IMG/VR virus record: IMGVR_UViG_3300050821_003880
Location: 1-36,469 of that record
Length of the DNA stretch: 36,469 nt
Strand: one strand, 5' to 3'
Origin: a virus
Part shown: positions 21,096 to 29,867 of the stretch, one piece after another
Position numbering within the stretch: position 1 is the stretch's first letter
How the letters are laid out: every line of letters starts with the position of its first letter
Translations under genes and position numbers: made by a program
Notes under the pieces: generated by a model
What the model was told of the DNA's origin: nothing
Database searches by the model: none
Seen by the model: the letters and a program-made list of their open reading frames with translations, nothing else

Positions 21096-21419
21096 ATGGC
21101 ACGCACACGCTCCACCACCAGCCGCAACCGAGCCCCCGGCACCGCCAAGCTCTCCACCCGCGAGTACCGCCTCCCCACCACCAGCAGCGCCAAGCGCGCC
21201 AACTACGCCTACCCCCGCGGCACCGGCAAGGACCGCGGCAAACGCCCGAGCTACCCGATCAACACGCTCAAGCGCGCCCGCGCCGCCCTCGCCTACTCCG
21301 CCCGACCCGACACCGCCGGCACCGTCAGCCACGTCAGAGCTGCGCTGCGCGCCAAGGGCGGCGGCTACCGCGCGCTCGCCAACCGCTCCACCGCCGGCCG
21401 CTCGAGCCGCCGACGCTGA
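21096..21419 (+). CDS. Very basic small protein (DUF6582-like)
   Basis: A 107-residue protein rich in Arg, Lys, Ser and Thr. The middle (KLSTREYRLPTT, YPINTLKRARAALAYS, VSHVRAALRAKGG) resembles the short LP..(F/Y)A.P....YPI....ARNAL motif of a phage-associated family of unknown function (DUF6582 as I recall). Its charge suggests nucleic-acid binding. It starts the morphogenesis region, directly upstream of the HNH gene. Confidence 0.6.
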   Translation: MARTRSTTSRNRAPGTAKLSTREYRLPTTSSAKRANYAYPRGTGKDRGKRPSYPINTLKRARAALAYSARPDTAGTVSHVRAALRAKGGGYRALANRSTAGRSSRRR

Positions 21420-21761
21420 ATGCTCCGCCCCTGCCTGCGCCCCGGCTGCCCCCAGCTCGTGGAGGGGGGGTACTGCGAACGGCACGCCGGCACCACCCGC
21501 GGCCGGCGGACCCCCCGCCCACCCGGGCCCTGGCAAACCAGCCGATGGACCGCACGCGCCGCCGCGGTCGTCCGCAAGGCCGGACGCTGCCAGCAGTGCG
21601 GGTCAACCCACCAGCTCGTCGCGCATCACGTGACGTTCGATCCGTTGCGCTCCAACGTCGTCGACGCCAGCTCGCCGCTGCAGGTCCTCTGCACGACCTG
21701 CCACCAGAAGCTGCACCGTCAAGCTGAACACAACGCGCGTCGCGCCGCGACCAAGCCCTGA
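21420..21761 (+). CDS. HNH endonuclease
   Basis: A 113-residue HNH nuclease. Motifs: a Cys pair CQQCG, then VAHHVTFDPL and CTTCHQKLH, with a further Cys-rich N-terminus (CLRPGCP...YCERH) that may bind a second zinc. HNH proteins next to terminase genes stimulate genome cleavage or packaging in phages such as HK97. The ATG directly follows the previous stop. Confidence 0.85.
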   Translation: MLRPCLRPGCPQLVEGGYCERHAGTTRGRRTPRPPGPWQTSRWTARAAAVVRKAGRCQQCGSTHQLVAHHVTFDPLRSNVVDASSPLQVLCTTCHQKLHRQAEHNARRAATKP

Positions 21762-21858
21762 CCGCGGCCGCGCGCCGCGCGCCGCGCGACTCGCCGAACG
21801 CGACGCCGGGGTGGGGGAGGAAGGGATCTAGACACCCCGTGAGCAAAGTCACCCGCTA

Positions 21859-21885
21859 GCCGCGAAAAAAACCGCGGCGCATAAT
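21859..21885 (+). promoter_or_regulatory. Hairpin and -10 before the ParB-methyltransferase gene
   Basis: GCCGCG/CGCGGC (21859-21878) forms a 6-bp stem around an A-rich loop; CATAAT at 21880-21885 is a strong -10 candidate and ends eight bases before ATG 21894. The rest of the 132-bp gap (21762-21858) is simple GCGC-rich sequence without a gene. Confidence 0.45.
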
Positions 21886-21893
21886 CCAGGGGG

Positions 21894-23267
21894 ATGGCGT
21901 CGCAAAACCCGCTGCAGGTGCGCGAGGTTCCGGTCACGCGGCTGCACGCGGCGCCGTGGAACGCCAACGTGATGACTGACGCGATGCTCGCGCGGGTTCG
22001 CGAGTCGATCCGGCGGTTTGGGATCGTCGAGAATCTCGTCGCCCGGCCGCTGCCGCGCCGCGGCCACTACGAGGTGCTGAGCGGGAACCACCGGCTGCGG
22101 ATCTACGAGGAGGAGGGGCTCGAGACCGCGCCCGTGCACGTCGTCGACCTCGACGACGCGCGGGCCCGGCTGCTCGCCCAGACGCTCAACCGGACGCGCG
22201 GCAAGGACGATCCCGAGCGCTACGCCGAGGTGCTGCGCCGGATCCTCGAGGACTTCGCGCCGGCGGATATCACGCAGCTGCTCCCCGAGACCGAGCACTC
22301 GATCGCCAAGATCGCCGGCGTCGAGTACGGCGATGCCGACCTCGCGCCGCCGCCGCCAGCGAAGCCGCGCTCGAGGTCGGGCGAGATTTACGAGCTCGGC
22401 GAGCACCGACTGATGTGCGGCGACGCGCTCGACGCGGCCGCGGTCGGCCAGCTGCTCGCCGGCGCCGAGCCGACGCTGCTGGTCACCGACCCGCCCTACG
22501 GCGTCGAGCTCGACCTGATGTGGCACGCCCGCCACTTCCGTGAGAAGCTCGCGCCGGCCGCGCCGTCGATCAAGCACTACATGCGCGACGCTGCGCACCG
22601 CACGACCTCGCTCGCCGGCGACACCCGCATCGACTGGGCCGAGGCCTACCAGCTCGTCCCGACCCTCAGCATCGCTTACGTGTGGCACGCCGGCCAGTGG
22701 TGCGACGAGGTCGGCGCCGGCCTGCGCGCGACCGGCTGGGAGATCGCCCAGCAGATCATCTGGGACAAGGGCCTGTTCGCCCTCGGCCGCGGCCACTACC
22801 ACTGGCAGCACGAGGCCTGCTACTACGCCCGCCGCGTCGACGCCGGCGAGGTTCCCTGGTACGGGCCGACGCACGTCCCCGCGTTCTACGCCCGCAAGCC
22901 CGGCAGCGGGATCCCGTGGCTCGGCGGCGCCGACCAGTCGACCGTGTGGACCGCCGCGAGCCCGAAGATGATCATGAGCGCCCACGAGGAGGAGGACGGG
23001 AAGTACGACCACCCGACGCAGAAGCCCGTCGAGCTCTACGCCCGCCCGATCCGCAACCACCTCGAGCCCGGCGGCCGGCTGTACGACCCGTTCGTCGGAT
23101 CCGGCACCGCGATCATCGCCGCCGAGCTCACCGGCCGCCGCTGCCTGGCGGTCGACATCGACCCCGCCTTCTGCGACGTCGTCCGCCAGCGGTACGCCGA
23201 CTTCACCCGCCGCCCCGAGCTCGCGCCCGGCGCCGCCCGGCGCAGGACGCGACGTGCGGCCGCGTGA
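21894..23267 (+). CDS. ParB-like nuclease/N-terminal domain fused to DNA methyltransferase
   Basis: A 457-residue fusion. Residues 1-110 are a ParB/sulfiredoxin-like domain (PWNANVMTDAMLARVRESIR, YEVLSGNHRLRIYEEEG). About 155-445 are a type-II beta-class amino-methyltransferase: catalytic LLVTDPPYGVE, a target region, and the AdoMet motif LYDPFVGSGTAIIAAEL followed by CLAVDID. Such fusions are common near phage terminase genes and methylate adenine or cytosine N-atoms to protect phage DNA or mark it for packaging. The C-terminus is basic. Specificity cannot be read from the sequence. It overlaps the small terminase gene by four bases. Confidence 0.9.
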   Translation: MASQNPLQVREVPVTRLHAAPWNANVMTDAMLARVRESIRRFGIVENLVARPLPRRGHYEVLSGNHRLRIYEEEGLETAPVHVVDLDDARARLLAQTLNRTRGKDDPERYAEVLRRILEDFAPADITQLLPETEHSIAKIAGVEYGDADLAPPPPAKPRSRSGEIYELGEHRLMCGDALDAAAVGQLLAGAEPTLLVTDPPYGVELDLMWHARHFREKLAPAAPSIKHYMRDAAHRTTSLAGDTRIDWAEAYQLVPTLSIAYVWHAGQWCDEVGAGLRATGWEIAQQIIWDKGLFALGRGHYHWQHEACYYARRVDAGEVPWYGPTHVPAFYARKPGSGIPWLGGADQSTVWTAASPKMIMSAHEEEDGKYDHPTQKPVELYARPIRNHLEPGGRLYDPFVGSGTAIIAAELTGRRCLAVDIDPAFCDVVRQRYADFTRRPELAPGAARRRTRRAAA

Positions 23268-23779
23268 CGCCTCGGATGCCCAAGGCACCGCAACCACCCC
23301 GGCAGCAGGCGAACACCCGTTCTGGGCAGCGTGGGCGCGCCAGGGCCACCAAATCGCCGGGGAGGCCGTCGAAGCTGACGCCCGACGCGATCGCGCAGCT
23401 CGAGCAGCTGGTCCGCGCCGGCACGACGATCGACGTCGCCGCGGCCGCGGTCGGCGTCAACCGCGCCACGATCTACCGGTGGCTGGCGGCGGGCGAGAAG
23501 GCGCGGAAGGGCACCCACACCCGCGAGCTGCGCGACCGCGTCGAACGCGCCCGCGCCGAGTCCGAGTCGGTGCTCGTCGCCCGCATCGGCCAGGCGGCCG
23601 CGAAGGGCTCCTGGCAGGCGGCCGCGTGGCTGCTCGAGCGGCGCTGGCCCGAGCGGTGGATGAAGCCGACCGAACGACCGATCGGCGACGCGCCGGCCGC
23701 GGCGGCCGACGATGACAGCGACCTCGATCAGGACCCGTTCGCCGACGTCGTCGACCTCGCGAAACGGCGCCGCCACTAA
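23264..23779 (+). CDS. terS: Terminase small subunit
   Basis: Start GTG 23264 (overlapping the methyltransferase stop) or ATG 23276. The 171-residue product has a basic N-terminus, an HTH (TIDVAAAAVGVNRATIYRWL), and helical oligomerisation segments (RERVERARAES-like heptads and KGSWQAAAWLLERRWPERW), the layout of phage small terminases that recognise packaging sites. Its 3' end overlaps the large subunit gene by 68 bases. Confidence 0.85.
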   Translation: MTPRMPKAPQPPRQQANTRSGQRGRARATKSPGRPSKLTPDAIAQLEQLVRAGTTIDVAAAAVGVNRATIYRWLAAGEKARKGTHTRELRDRVERARAESESVLVARIGQAAAKGSWQAAAWLLERRWPERWMKPTERPIGDAPAAAADDDSDLDQDPFADVVDLAKRRRH

Positions 23780-25193
23780 CGCCGCCGGCGCGAGCCTCGC
23801 CGACTTCCGCAAGTTCACCGCCAAGCTGATCCTGCCGAACTGGCAGCCAGCGACGATGCTGCCCCACCAGCGGGTGATGCTCGCCGAGCACTTCGCCGGC
23901 GCGATCGAGACGCTGCTGCTGCTCCCGAAGAAAAACATCAAGACGACGACGCTCGCCGAGCTCGGCCTGTTCGCGCTGATGACAACCGACGACGCCGACA
24001 TCCCGGTCGTCGCGACCAGCCGCGACCAAGCGACGCTGCTGCTCGACGAGGCGATCGGGTTCGTGCGCCGCACCCCCGGCCTCGAGCGGCACATCGACAT
24101 CAAGCGCGGCTACCGCGAGCTCCGCGCCCGCCAGGAGAACGGCGGCCGGCTGCGGGTGCTCGCCGCCGACGTCGACACCGCCGACGGGATCACCCCCTGG
24201 CCGCTCGCCCTCGTCGACGAGCTGCACCGCGCCCGCAGCGCCGAGCTGTACGCCGTGCTGCGCGCCGGCCTCGAGGCCCGCGGCGCGCAGATGGTCGCGA
24301 TCTCGACCGCCGGCACCAACCTCAGCTCGCCGCTCGGGGTGATGCGCCGCGCCGCGTACCAGCTCCCGATCGTGCAGCGCGACGGCAAGCACCGCCGCGC
24401 CGCGACCGAGGACGGTAGCTACGTGATGCATGAGTGGGCGCTGGACCCGACCGACAACGCCGACGACATGCGAGTGGTCAAGCAGGCCAACCCCGCGCCC
24501 TGGCACACGGTCACCGCGCTGCAGCGCCGGCACGACTCGCCGTCGATGACCCCGTGGACCTGGCGGCGGTTCGCGTGCAACCTGTGGCAGGCGACCGCCG
24601 ACCCGTGGCTGCCCGGCGGCGCCTGGGAAGCGATCGCCCGCGCCGGCATGGTGATCCCCGCCCGCGCGCCAGCGTGGCTCGGCGTGTTCCGCCACAAAGA
24701 GACGGTGACCGCGCTGACCGCGATCGCGCACGACCCGCGCCGGCGCAACGGCTGGGCGTGCTGGTCAGAGGTGCTGCGCCCAGACCGCGGGCCCGTCGCG
24801 CTCGGCGACGCCGAGGAGGCGGTCCGCCGCGCCGCCGTCCGGTTCGACCTGCAGGCGGTCGTGTACGACCCGCAACAGTTCAGCCGCTCCGCGGAGCTGC
24901 TCGAGGACGAAGGGATCTTCATGGTCCCGATGCCGAACACGAACGCCCGGATGGCGCCCGCCAGCGACGAGCTCTACCAGGCGATCGTCGGCGGCGACCT
25001 CGTGCACGACGACGACCCGACGCTCGCCGCGCACGTCGAGGCCGGCGTGATCGTCCGCACCGAGCGAGGGTGGCGGCTGACCGCCCGCGGCGCCGAGGGC
25101 GACGTCGAGGCGCTGATGGCGCTGGTGATGGCGTTCGACGCCGCGGGTCGAGGCCTCGAGCGTCCCCGCGGCCGCCGCGCGATCGCGGTTTAG
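23712..25193 (+). CDS. terL: Terminase large subunit
   Basis: A 493-residue packaging ATPase-nuclease. Walker A-like LPKKNIKTT (residues 72-79), Walker B ALVDEL with Asp169-Glu170, and a coupling motif AISTAG about 195-200. The nuclease half keeps Asp in AVVYDPQQF and in HDDDPTLAAHV, but the first motif reads WLGVFRHKETVTAL, with Phe where most homologues have the first catalytic Asp. ATG 23712 is the only in-frame start before the conserved part, which forces a 68-base overlap with terS. Confidence 0.92.
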   Translation: MTATSIRTRSPTSSTSRNGAATNAAGASLADFRKFTAKLILPNWQPATMLPHQRVMLAEHFAGAIETLLLLPKKNIKTTTLAELGLFALMTTDDADIPVVATSRDQATLLLDEAIGFVRRTPGLERHIDIKRGYRELRARQENGGRLRVLAADVDTADGITPWPLALVDELHRARSAELYAVLRAGLEARGAQMVAISTAGTNLSSPLGVMRRAAYQLPIVQRDGKHRRAATEDGSYVMHEWALDPTDNADDMRVVKQANPAPWHTVTALQRRHDSPSMTPWTWRRFACNLWQATADPWLPGGAWEAIARAGMVIPARAPAWLGVFRHKETVTALTAIAHDPRRRNGWACWSEVLRPDRGPVALGDAEEAVRRAAVRFDLQAVVYDPQQFSRSAELLEDEGIFMVPMPNTNARMAPASDELYQAIVGGDLVHDDDPTLAAHVEAGVIVRTERGWRLTARGAEGDVEALMALVMAFDAAGRGLERPRGRRAIAV

Positions 25194-25194
25194 C

Positions 25195-26595
25195 ATGTAT
25201 GCCGTGGCGGCGCTCGATTCGCTGACCGACCCGCTCAGAATGGTCGACAGTTTCGACCGCGAGCTCGACAAGCGCGCGGGCCCGATCAACCGCTATTGGG
25301 AGTACTACCGCGGCGAGGCGAAGGTGCTCTACGCGACCGTGAAGTTCCGCGAGAGCTTCGGCCGGCTGCTGTCCGAGATCTCCGACAACTGGTGCGAGGT
25401 CATCGTCGACTCCGCGGTCGAACGGCTGCGCGTAACCGGGTTCCGGTTCGGCGGCGACGACACCGCCGACGAGGAGGCCTGGTCGATCTGGCAGGCGTCC
25501 TACCTCGACGCCGACCAGGTGCTCGCACACGAGGAGTGCGGCGTCTCGTCGCTGTGCTACCTGCTCGTCGAGCCGCCCGGGCCCGACAACGACCTGCCGC
25601 GGATCTCGGTGCTGTCGCCGATCGAGGCGATCACGCTCAACGCGCCCGAGAACCGCCGCCGGCGGATCGCCGGCTACCGCCGGTTCATCGACGAGGCCGG
25701 CATCCCCGAGGCCCGCCTGTACCTTCCCGACCGGGTGCTGGTGCTGTTCGGCAAGGCCGACAAGACCGAGCAGGACGGCGGCACCTTCGGCGATTGGGAG
25801 ATCGTCGGCGAGCTCGACAACCCCGCGGGCGTGGTGCCGATGGTCGAGATGCTCAACAAGGCGCACCTCGGCCGCGGCGGCAACAGCGACCTGGACCCGG
25901 TCCTGAGCAAGCAGGACATGATCAACAAGCTCGCCGTCGACATGATCGTCAACAGCGAGTACGCCGCCTTCCACCAGCGGTGGGCGACCGGGATCGAGCT
26001 CTCGACCGACAAGCGCGGCAGGCCGGTCCCGCCCGAGCAGTTTCTCGCCGGCGCCGACTCGGTGTTCATCTCCGAGAACCCCGACGCCAAGTACGGCGCG
26101 TTCCCGATCTCCGACGGCACGATCTTCGTCCGCCAGATCGAAATGCTGGTGCAGCACGTCGCCGCGCAGACGCGAACGCCGCCGCACTACCTGACCGCCG
26201 GGCTGGGGCAGTGGCCGTCCGCTGACAGCCTGCGCGCCAGCGAGGAGGGGCTCGTGCAGAAGTGCCGGCGCAAGATTCTCGGGTTCGGCGAGAGCTGGGA
26301 GGAAGGGATGCGCATCGCGTTCCTGCAGCTCGGCGACGTCGACCGCGGTCGCGCGCAGTCGCTCGAGTCGATCTGGGACAACCCGCAGCGCGTGTCGATC
26401 GCGGCGATCACCGACGCGACCGTCAAGATGCGCAAGTCACTCGGGGTGCCGCGCCGCGCGACCTGGCGGATGCTCGGCGCCTCGCCGCAGGAGATCGACC
26501 AGTGGGAGAACGAGGCGCAAGACGAGCAGCCGCTGCCGTCAGAGGCCGTGCCGACGCCGGCCGGCGCTACGCTCCCCGCGACGCCTGAGCAATGA
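25195..26595 (+). CDS. Portal protein, SPP1 gp6-like
   Basis: A 466-residue portal starting at ATG 25195, one base after the terL stop. It shows the SPP1-type pattern: RYWEYYRGEAKVLYATVKF, NWCEVIVDSAVERL, VPMVEMLNKAHLGRGG, QDMINKLAVDMIVNSEYAAF, PSADSLRASEEGLVQKC. It forms the dodecameric ring at the capsid vertex through which DNA is packed. The Pro-rich acidic C-terminus overlaps the scaffold gene by four bases. Confidence 0.92.
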   Translation: MYAVAALDSLTDPLRMVDSFDRELDKRAGPINRYWEYYRGEAKVLYATVKFRESFGRLLSEISDNWCEVIVDSAVERLRVTGFRFGGDDTADEEAWSIWQASYLDADQVLAHEECGVSSLCYLLVEPPGPDNDLPRISVLSPIEAITLNAPENRRRRIAGYRRFIDEAGIPEARLYLPDRVLVLFGKADKTEQDGGTFGDWEIVGELDNPAGVVPMVEMLNKAHLGRGGNSDLDPVLSKQDMINKLAVDMIVNSEYAAFHQRWATGIELSTDKRGRPVPPEQFLAGADSVFISENPDAKYGAFPISDGTIFVRQIEMLVQHVAAQTRTPPHYLTAGLGQWPSADSLRASEEGLVQKCRRKILGFGESWEEGMRIAFLQLGDVDRGRAQSLESIWDNPQRVSIAAITDATVKMRKSLGVPRRATWRMLGASPQEIDQWENEAQDEQPLPSEAVPTPAGATLPATPEQ

Positions 26596-27122
26596 CCGAC
26601 ACGCCTCCGCCCGCCGTCCCCCCGAACCAGGACCCGCCGCCGGCGGCGCCACCGCCGTCGGATCCACCTCCCGCCGACCCGCCCGAGCCGCGCCCGTCGG
26701 ACGCGCCTGACCTCGGGAAGATCGAGTCCGAGGCGCTGCGCGACTACATCCGCAAGCTCGAGCGCAACGCCCGCGACCACGACCGCGAACGCCGCCAGCG
26801 CGAGGACGCGGCCAAGACTGAGGTCGAGCGCGAGCGCGAGGGCCGCGTCGCCGCCGAGTCCGAGAACGCCGTGCTGAAGCGCGAACGGCTCGCAACGCAG
26901 ATCGCCACCGCGAAGGGGCTCCCGCTGACGTTCGCCGCAAGGCTGCAAGGCGACACGCGCGAAGACATGGAGCGCGACGCCGACGAGCTGCTCAAGGCGC
27001 TCGGCCGCAGCGGGTCGCGCGCGCCGGTCGACTTCGGGTCGGGGTCGCGGATTGACGGCCAACCCGCCAGCGGGAGCGACGGGTTCTCTGCGACGCTGCG
27101 CCGCGCCGCCGGCCGCTCTTGA
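26592..27122 (+). CDS. Capsid scaffolding protein
   Basis: A 176-residue protein between portal and capsid genes. It has a Pro-rich N-terminus (PPPAAPPPSDPPPADPP), a long charged coiled coil (LERNARDHDRERRQREDAAK), then GLPLTFAARLQGDTREDMER, a signature of phage scaffolds of this type, and a C-terminal basic helix. It guides shell assembly and is then removed. No protease gene is seen nearby, so scaffold exit may be intact. Confidence 0.82.
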   Translation: MTDTPPPAVPPNQDPPPAAPPPSDPPPADPPEPRPSDAPDLGKIESEALRDYIRKLERNARDHDRERRQREDAAKTEVEREREGRVAAESENAVLKRERLATQIATAKGLPLTFAARLQGDTREDMERDADELLKALGRSGSRAPVDFGSGSRIDGQPASGSDGFSATLRRAAGRS

Positions 27123-27315
27123 CAGTCGCGGGACGATAAAGCTGTCGAACTTGACGTGATCTAGCCGAACGGTGCCGCCGCGGCGGGCGATCCCCGAGGG
27201 GCGCGATGCCTCTGCACCGTCGCTGAGATCACGGACAGCGGCCCTTCCTCAGCTCGCCGGCGCGATGCGGCGAGCCGGGCGTAACAACTGAACACGCTCG
27301 CATGAGGAGGACCCC
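27123..27315 (+). promoter_or_regulatory. Leader of the capsid gene with hairpin
   Basis: The 193-bp gap before the capsid gene has no ORF of note. GCTCGCCG (27252-27259) and CGGCGAGC (27268-27275) form an 8-bp hairpin, and AGGAGGA at about 27304 is the strong ribosome binding site of the capsid gene. TTGACA at 27119 has no good -10 partner. The region may boost or separately initiate capsid transcription. Confidence 0.4.
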
Positions 27316-28344
27316 GTGTCGTTCACCGACGTAATCGACCGCCCCGGCGCCTCGGCGCTGATCCCGACCGAGCAGGCTCGCGAGATCATCCAGCTGCTGC
27401 CCGAGACCTCGGTCGCGATGCGGCTCGCGCGCCGCGCTCCGAACATGAGCGCGCACCAGCGCCAGGTGCCGGTCCTGTCAGTCCTGCCGATGGCGTACTT
27501 CGTCTCCAGCGGCGGACTGAAGCAGACGACCAAGACCGGCTGGGAAGGGCTGATGTTGACGGCCGAAGAAATCGCCGTGATCGTCCCCATTCACCAGAGC
27601 GTTCTTGACGACTCTGCGTACCCGCTGTGGAACGAGATCCGTCCGCAGGTCGCCGCCGCGATCGGGCTGACCCTCGACCGCGCCGTGTTCTTCTCGACCA
27701 ACAAGCCGACGACGTGGCCCACCGGCGTCAACGACGGCGCTCGCGCGACGCTCCCGGCCAGCAGCATGGTCGTCACCCGCGGGACGCCAGCGGCGCAGGG
27801 CGGGATCGCGGGCGACCTCTCGAACCTCTACACCGCGGTCGAACGGAAGGGATACGAGGTCTCCGGGCTGCTGCTCAACCCGGCGCTGTACCGCGGGTTC
27901 CTGCGCCAGGCCCGCAACACGCAGGGCGACCAGCTCGCCGAGCTGATCGGCGGCGACGTCTACGGGTTCGAGCCGACATTCGGGCTGCGCGGCGGGTGGC
28001 CGGCGCCGGGCGCGAACGTCACCGAGGGGTTCGCCGGCGACTTCAGCCAGATGATCATCGCGATTCGCGAGGACATGAACTGGCTGATCTCGAGCGAGGC
28101 CGTGATCTCCGACGAGGACGGCGCGGTCGTGCTGAACCTGTTCCAGGCCGACAGCGTGGCGCTGCGGGTCGTGTTCCGCGTCGCGATGCAGATCTCCGAG
28201 CCGGTCACGCCGGAACAGCCAACGAAGGCGAACCGCTACCCGTTCGCGGTGATCCAGGGCACCGGCGCCGTCTCCGACGAGGCCGCCGCGGAAGCTGCCG
28301 CCGAGGACGAGCCGGCCGAGACGACGAGGCGGGCGCGCCGCTAA
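27316..28344 (+). CDS. Major capsid protein, HK97 fold
   Basis: A 342-residue capsid protein from GTG 27316 with AGGAGGA upstream. Typical HK97-fold features: helical N-arm (ALIPTEQAREIIQLLPETSV), E-loop region (RQVPVLSVLPMAYFVSSGGL), VPIHQSVLDDS, spine helix (NEIRPQVAAAIGLTLDRAVF), and P-domain/A-domain strands through VALRVVFRVAMQI. The C-terminus carries an Ala/Glu-rich tail. No prohead protease domain is fused. It is the main shell protein. Confidence 0.93.
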   Translation: MSFTDVIDRPGASALIPTEQAREIIQLLPETSVAMRLARRAPNMSAHQRQVPVLSVLPMAYFVSSGGLKQTTKTGWEGLMLTAEEIAVIVPIHQSVLDDSAYPLWNEIRPQVAAAIGLTLDRAVFFSTNKPTTWPTGVNDGARATLPASSMVVTRGTPAAQGGIAGDLSNLYTAVERKGYEVSGLLLNPALYRGFLRQARNTQGDQLAELIGGDVYGFEPTFGLRGGWPAPGANVTEGFAGDFSQMIIAIREDMNWLISSEAVISDEDGAVVLNLFQADSVALRVVFRVAMQISEPVTPEQPTKANRYPFAVIQGTGAVSDEAAAEAAAEDEPAETTRRARR

Positions 28345-28348
28345 CAGC

Positions 28349-28906
28349 ATGGGCACGACCGACCCGATCGTCTGGCTCGCCAGCTCCCAGCAGGTCGCCG
28401 ACCTGCTGCGAGCCAGGACCAAGGACAACGAGGGCCGCGAGCTCGGCGCGTGGACCGCCGACACGCGCCCGACCGAGTACGAGGTCTACGGGTTGATCGA
28501 GACGGCGGCGAGCGACCTGCTCGCCGCCGTCGACATGCTGCGCCGCGACTCGCTCGACGAGGACCGGATGGCGAACGGGCTGTGCGCCAAGCGCACCGCG
28601 ATGCTGATCGAGCTGTCCTACTTCCCCGAGCAAGCCGCCGCCGCCGGGTCGGTTTACGCCGAATACCGCGACCAGTGGAACGACGGGGTCAAGGCGCTGA
28701 TCAACCTGCTCGCCGGCCCGCCCGACGGCGGGTCGACCTACTCGGTGCGGCCGCACACGACAACGCTCGCCGCGTTCGGCGACATGGCACCGTGGTGGGT
28801 TCTCAACCTTCCCGAGCCCGAGACGATGCTGCCGGCGTTCCAGATGCCACCCGACCCGCCGGGCGGCAAGGTCGTGATCGGCGGCTCACCGCCAGGGGAG
28901 TGGTGA
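28349..28906 (+). CDS. Head-tail connector protein
   Basis: A 185-residue protein after the capsid gene. The N-terminal part (VWLASSQQVADLLRARTKDN, TADTRPTEYEVYGLIETAAS) matches the helical connector (gp6/gp15-like) family that binds the portal. The C-terminal 70 residues are Pro-rich. Context and the TRPT motif support the call. Confidence 0.78.
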   Translation: MGTTDPIVWLASSQQVADLLRARTKDNEGRELGAWTADTRPTEYEVYGLIETAASDLLAAVDMLRRDSLDEDRMANGLCAKRTAMLIELSYFPEQAAAAGSVYAEYRDQWNDGVKALINLLAGPPDGGSTYSVRPHTTTLAAFGDMAPWWVLNLPEPETMLPAFQMPPDPPGGKVVIGGSPPGEW

Positions 28907-29541
28907 TGGTGCTGATCGGGAACCGGTTCACGCCCGCGTTCGAGGGCTCGCGTCCGAACGAGCCGACGCCGGCACCGCCCGGCCCCGACATCCGCGTCCT
29001 GCCCGACTATCAGATCAACGGCCGCCGGATCCACGGGCAGCTCGCGATCAACGACAGCACCGACCCCGACCCAACCGTCGCGAGCGTCGAGATCGACTGG
29101 GCGGACGGCACCCCCCGCGAGCCGGTGACGGCGCCCTACGACGTCGTGCACGAGTACGCGATCGACGCGGTCTACCCGCTGCGCGTGTACGCGACCGACG
29201 TCGACGGCCGCACGACGCAGGCGGGTGCGCAGGTGTGGGCATTCGGCGACCCGATCAACCTCGGGCCCGACCCGGTCGCGGACTTCACCGTCGCGCCGGA
29301 GCCGTCCGAGGAGGGCGACGAGGTCACGTTTGACGCCAGCGCCTCGACGCCCGACCCGGGGATCAGCGACTACGAGTGGACGGTCGTCACACAGGCCCCG
29401 CTCGCCTTCACGGGGAAGGTCGTCGAGTTCACCTCGGCAATCACGGGGCTGCACGTCATGCGGCTGATCGTGTACCTGCCCGACGGTCGCAGTGACATGA
29501 GCCAACGGCAGTTCAACATCAACCCGGCGGCCGAGGAGTGA
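28906..29541 (+). CDS. PKD-domain protein in the head gene cluster
   Basis: Start ATG 28906 (TGATG overlap) or GTG 28903. The 211-residue product has two PKD/Ig-like domains: VEIDWADGTPREPVTAPYDV with VYPLRVYATDVDG, and VADFTVAPEPSEEGDEVTFD with HVMRLIVYLPDGRSD. PKD modules bind surfaces or glycans and occur in head decoration and neck-fibre proteins. Its place between connector and tail completion genes suggests a decoration or whisker role. No signal peptide. Confidence 0.8.
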   Translation: MVLIGNRFTPAFEGSRPNEPTPAPPGPDIRVLPDYQINGRRIHGQLAINDSTDPDPTVASVEIDWADGTPREPVTAPYDVVHEYAIDAVYPLRVYATDVDGRTTQAGAQVWAFGDPINLGPDPVADFTVAPEPSEEGDEVTFDASASTPDPGISDYEWTVVTQAPLAFTGKVVEFTSAITGLHVMRLIVYLPDGRSDMSQRQFNINPAAEE

Positions 29542-29867
29542 ACGTCCACCTCGACACCAGCAGGGTCGACGCGATGCTGACCACGATCATCGACCGGACC
29601 GGCGAGATCGCCGACGCCGTCCGCCAGGCCACCCAGGAGGCGGTGTCGATGATCACCGTCAACGTCGCCAACTACAGCGGGCAGTCAACCGGCGCGCTGG
29701 CCGGCTCGCTGCGAGCCGACGACAACAACGAAATCGGGTCTGACCTCCCGTACGCCCGGTTCGTGTTCACCGGCGCCGGGCACGGGCCGGCGCAACCACC
29801 GGACGTGCCGACCGAACAGATCCAGGCGCTGCTCGCTCAGAGGATCCACGACGTCCTGTTTCCATGA
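29538..29867 (+). CDS. HK97 gp10-like tail completion protein
   Basis: A 109-residue protein from GTG 29538. The helical N-terminus and the segment YSGQSTGALAGSLRADDN with GSDLPYARFVFTGAG resemble the HK97 gp10 family of head-tail joining proteins. It overlaps neighbours on both sides by four bases. Call by motif and position. Confidence 0.72.
   Translation: MNVHLDTSRVDAMLTTIIDRTGEIADAVRQATQEAVSMITVNVANYSGQSTGALAGSLRADDNNEIGSDLPYARFVFTGAGHGPAQPPDVPTEQIQALLAQRIHDVLFP

Noticed and set aside
27119-27160. Sigma-70 promoter with TTGACA before the capsid gene
   Set aside because: No acceptable -10 lies 16-18 bases downstream of TTGACA or of the second TTGACG.
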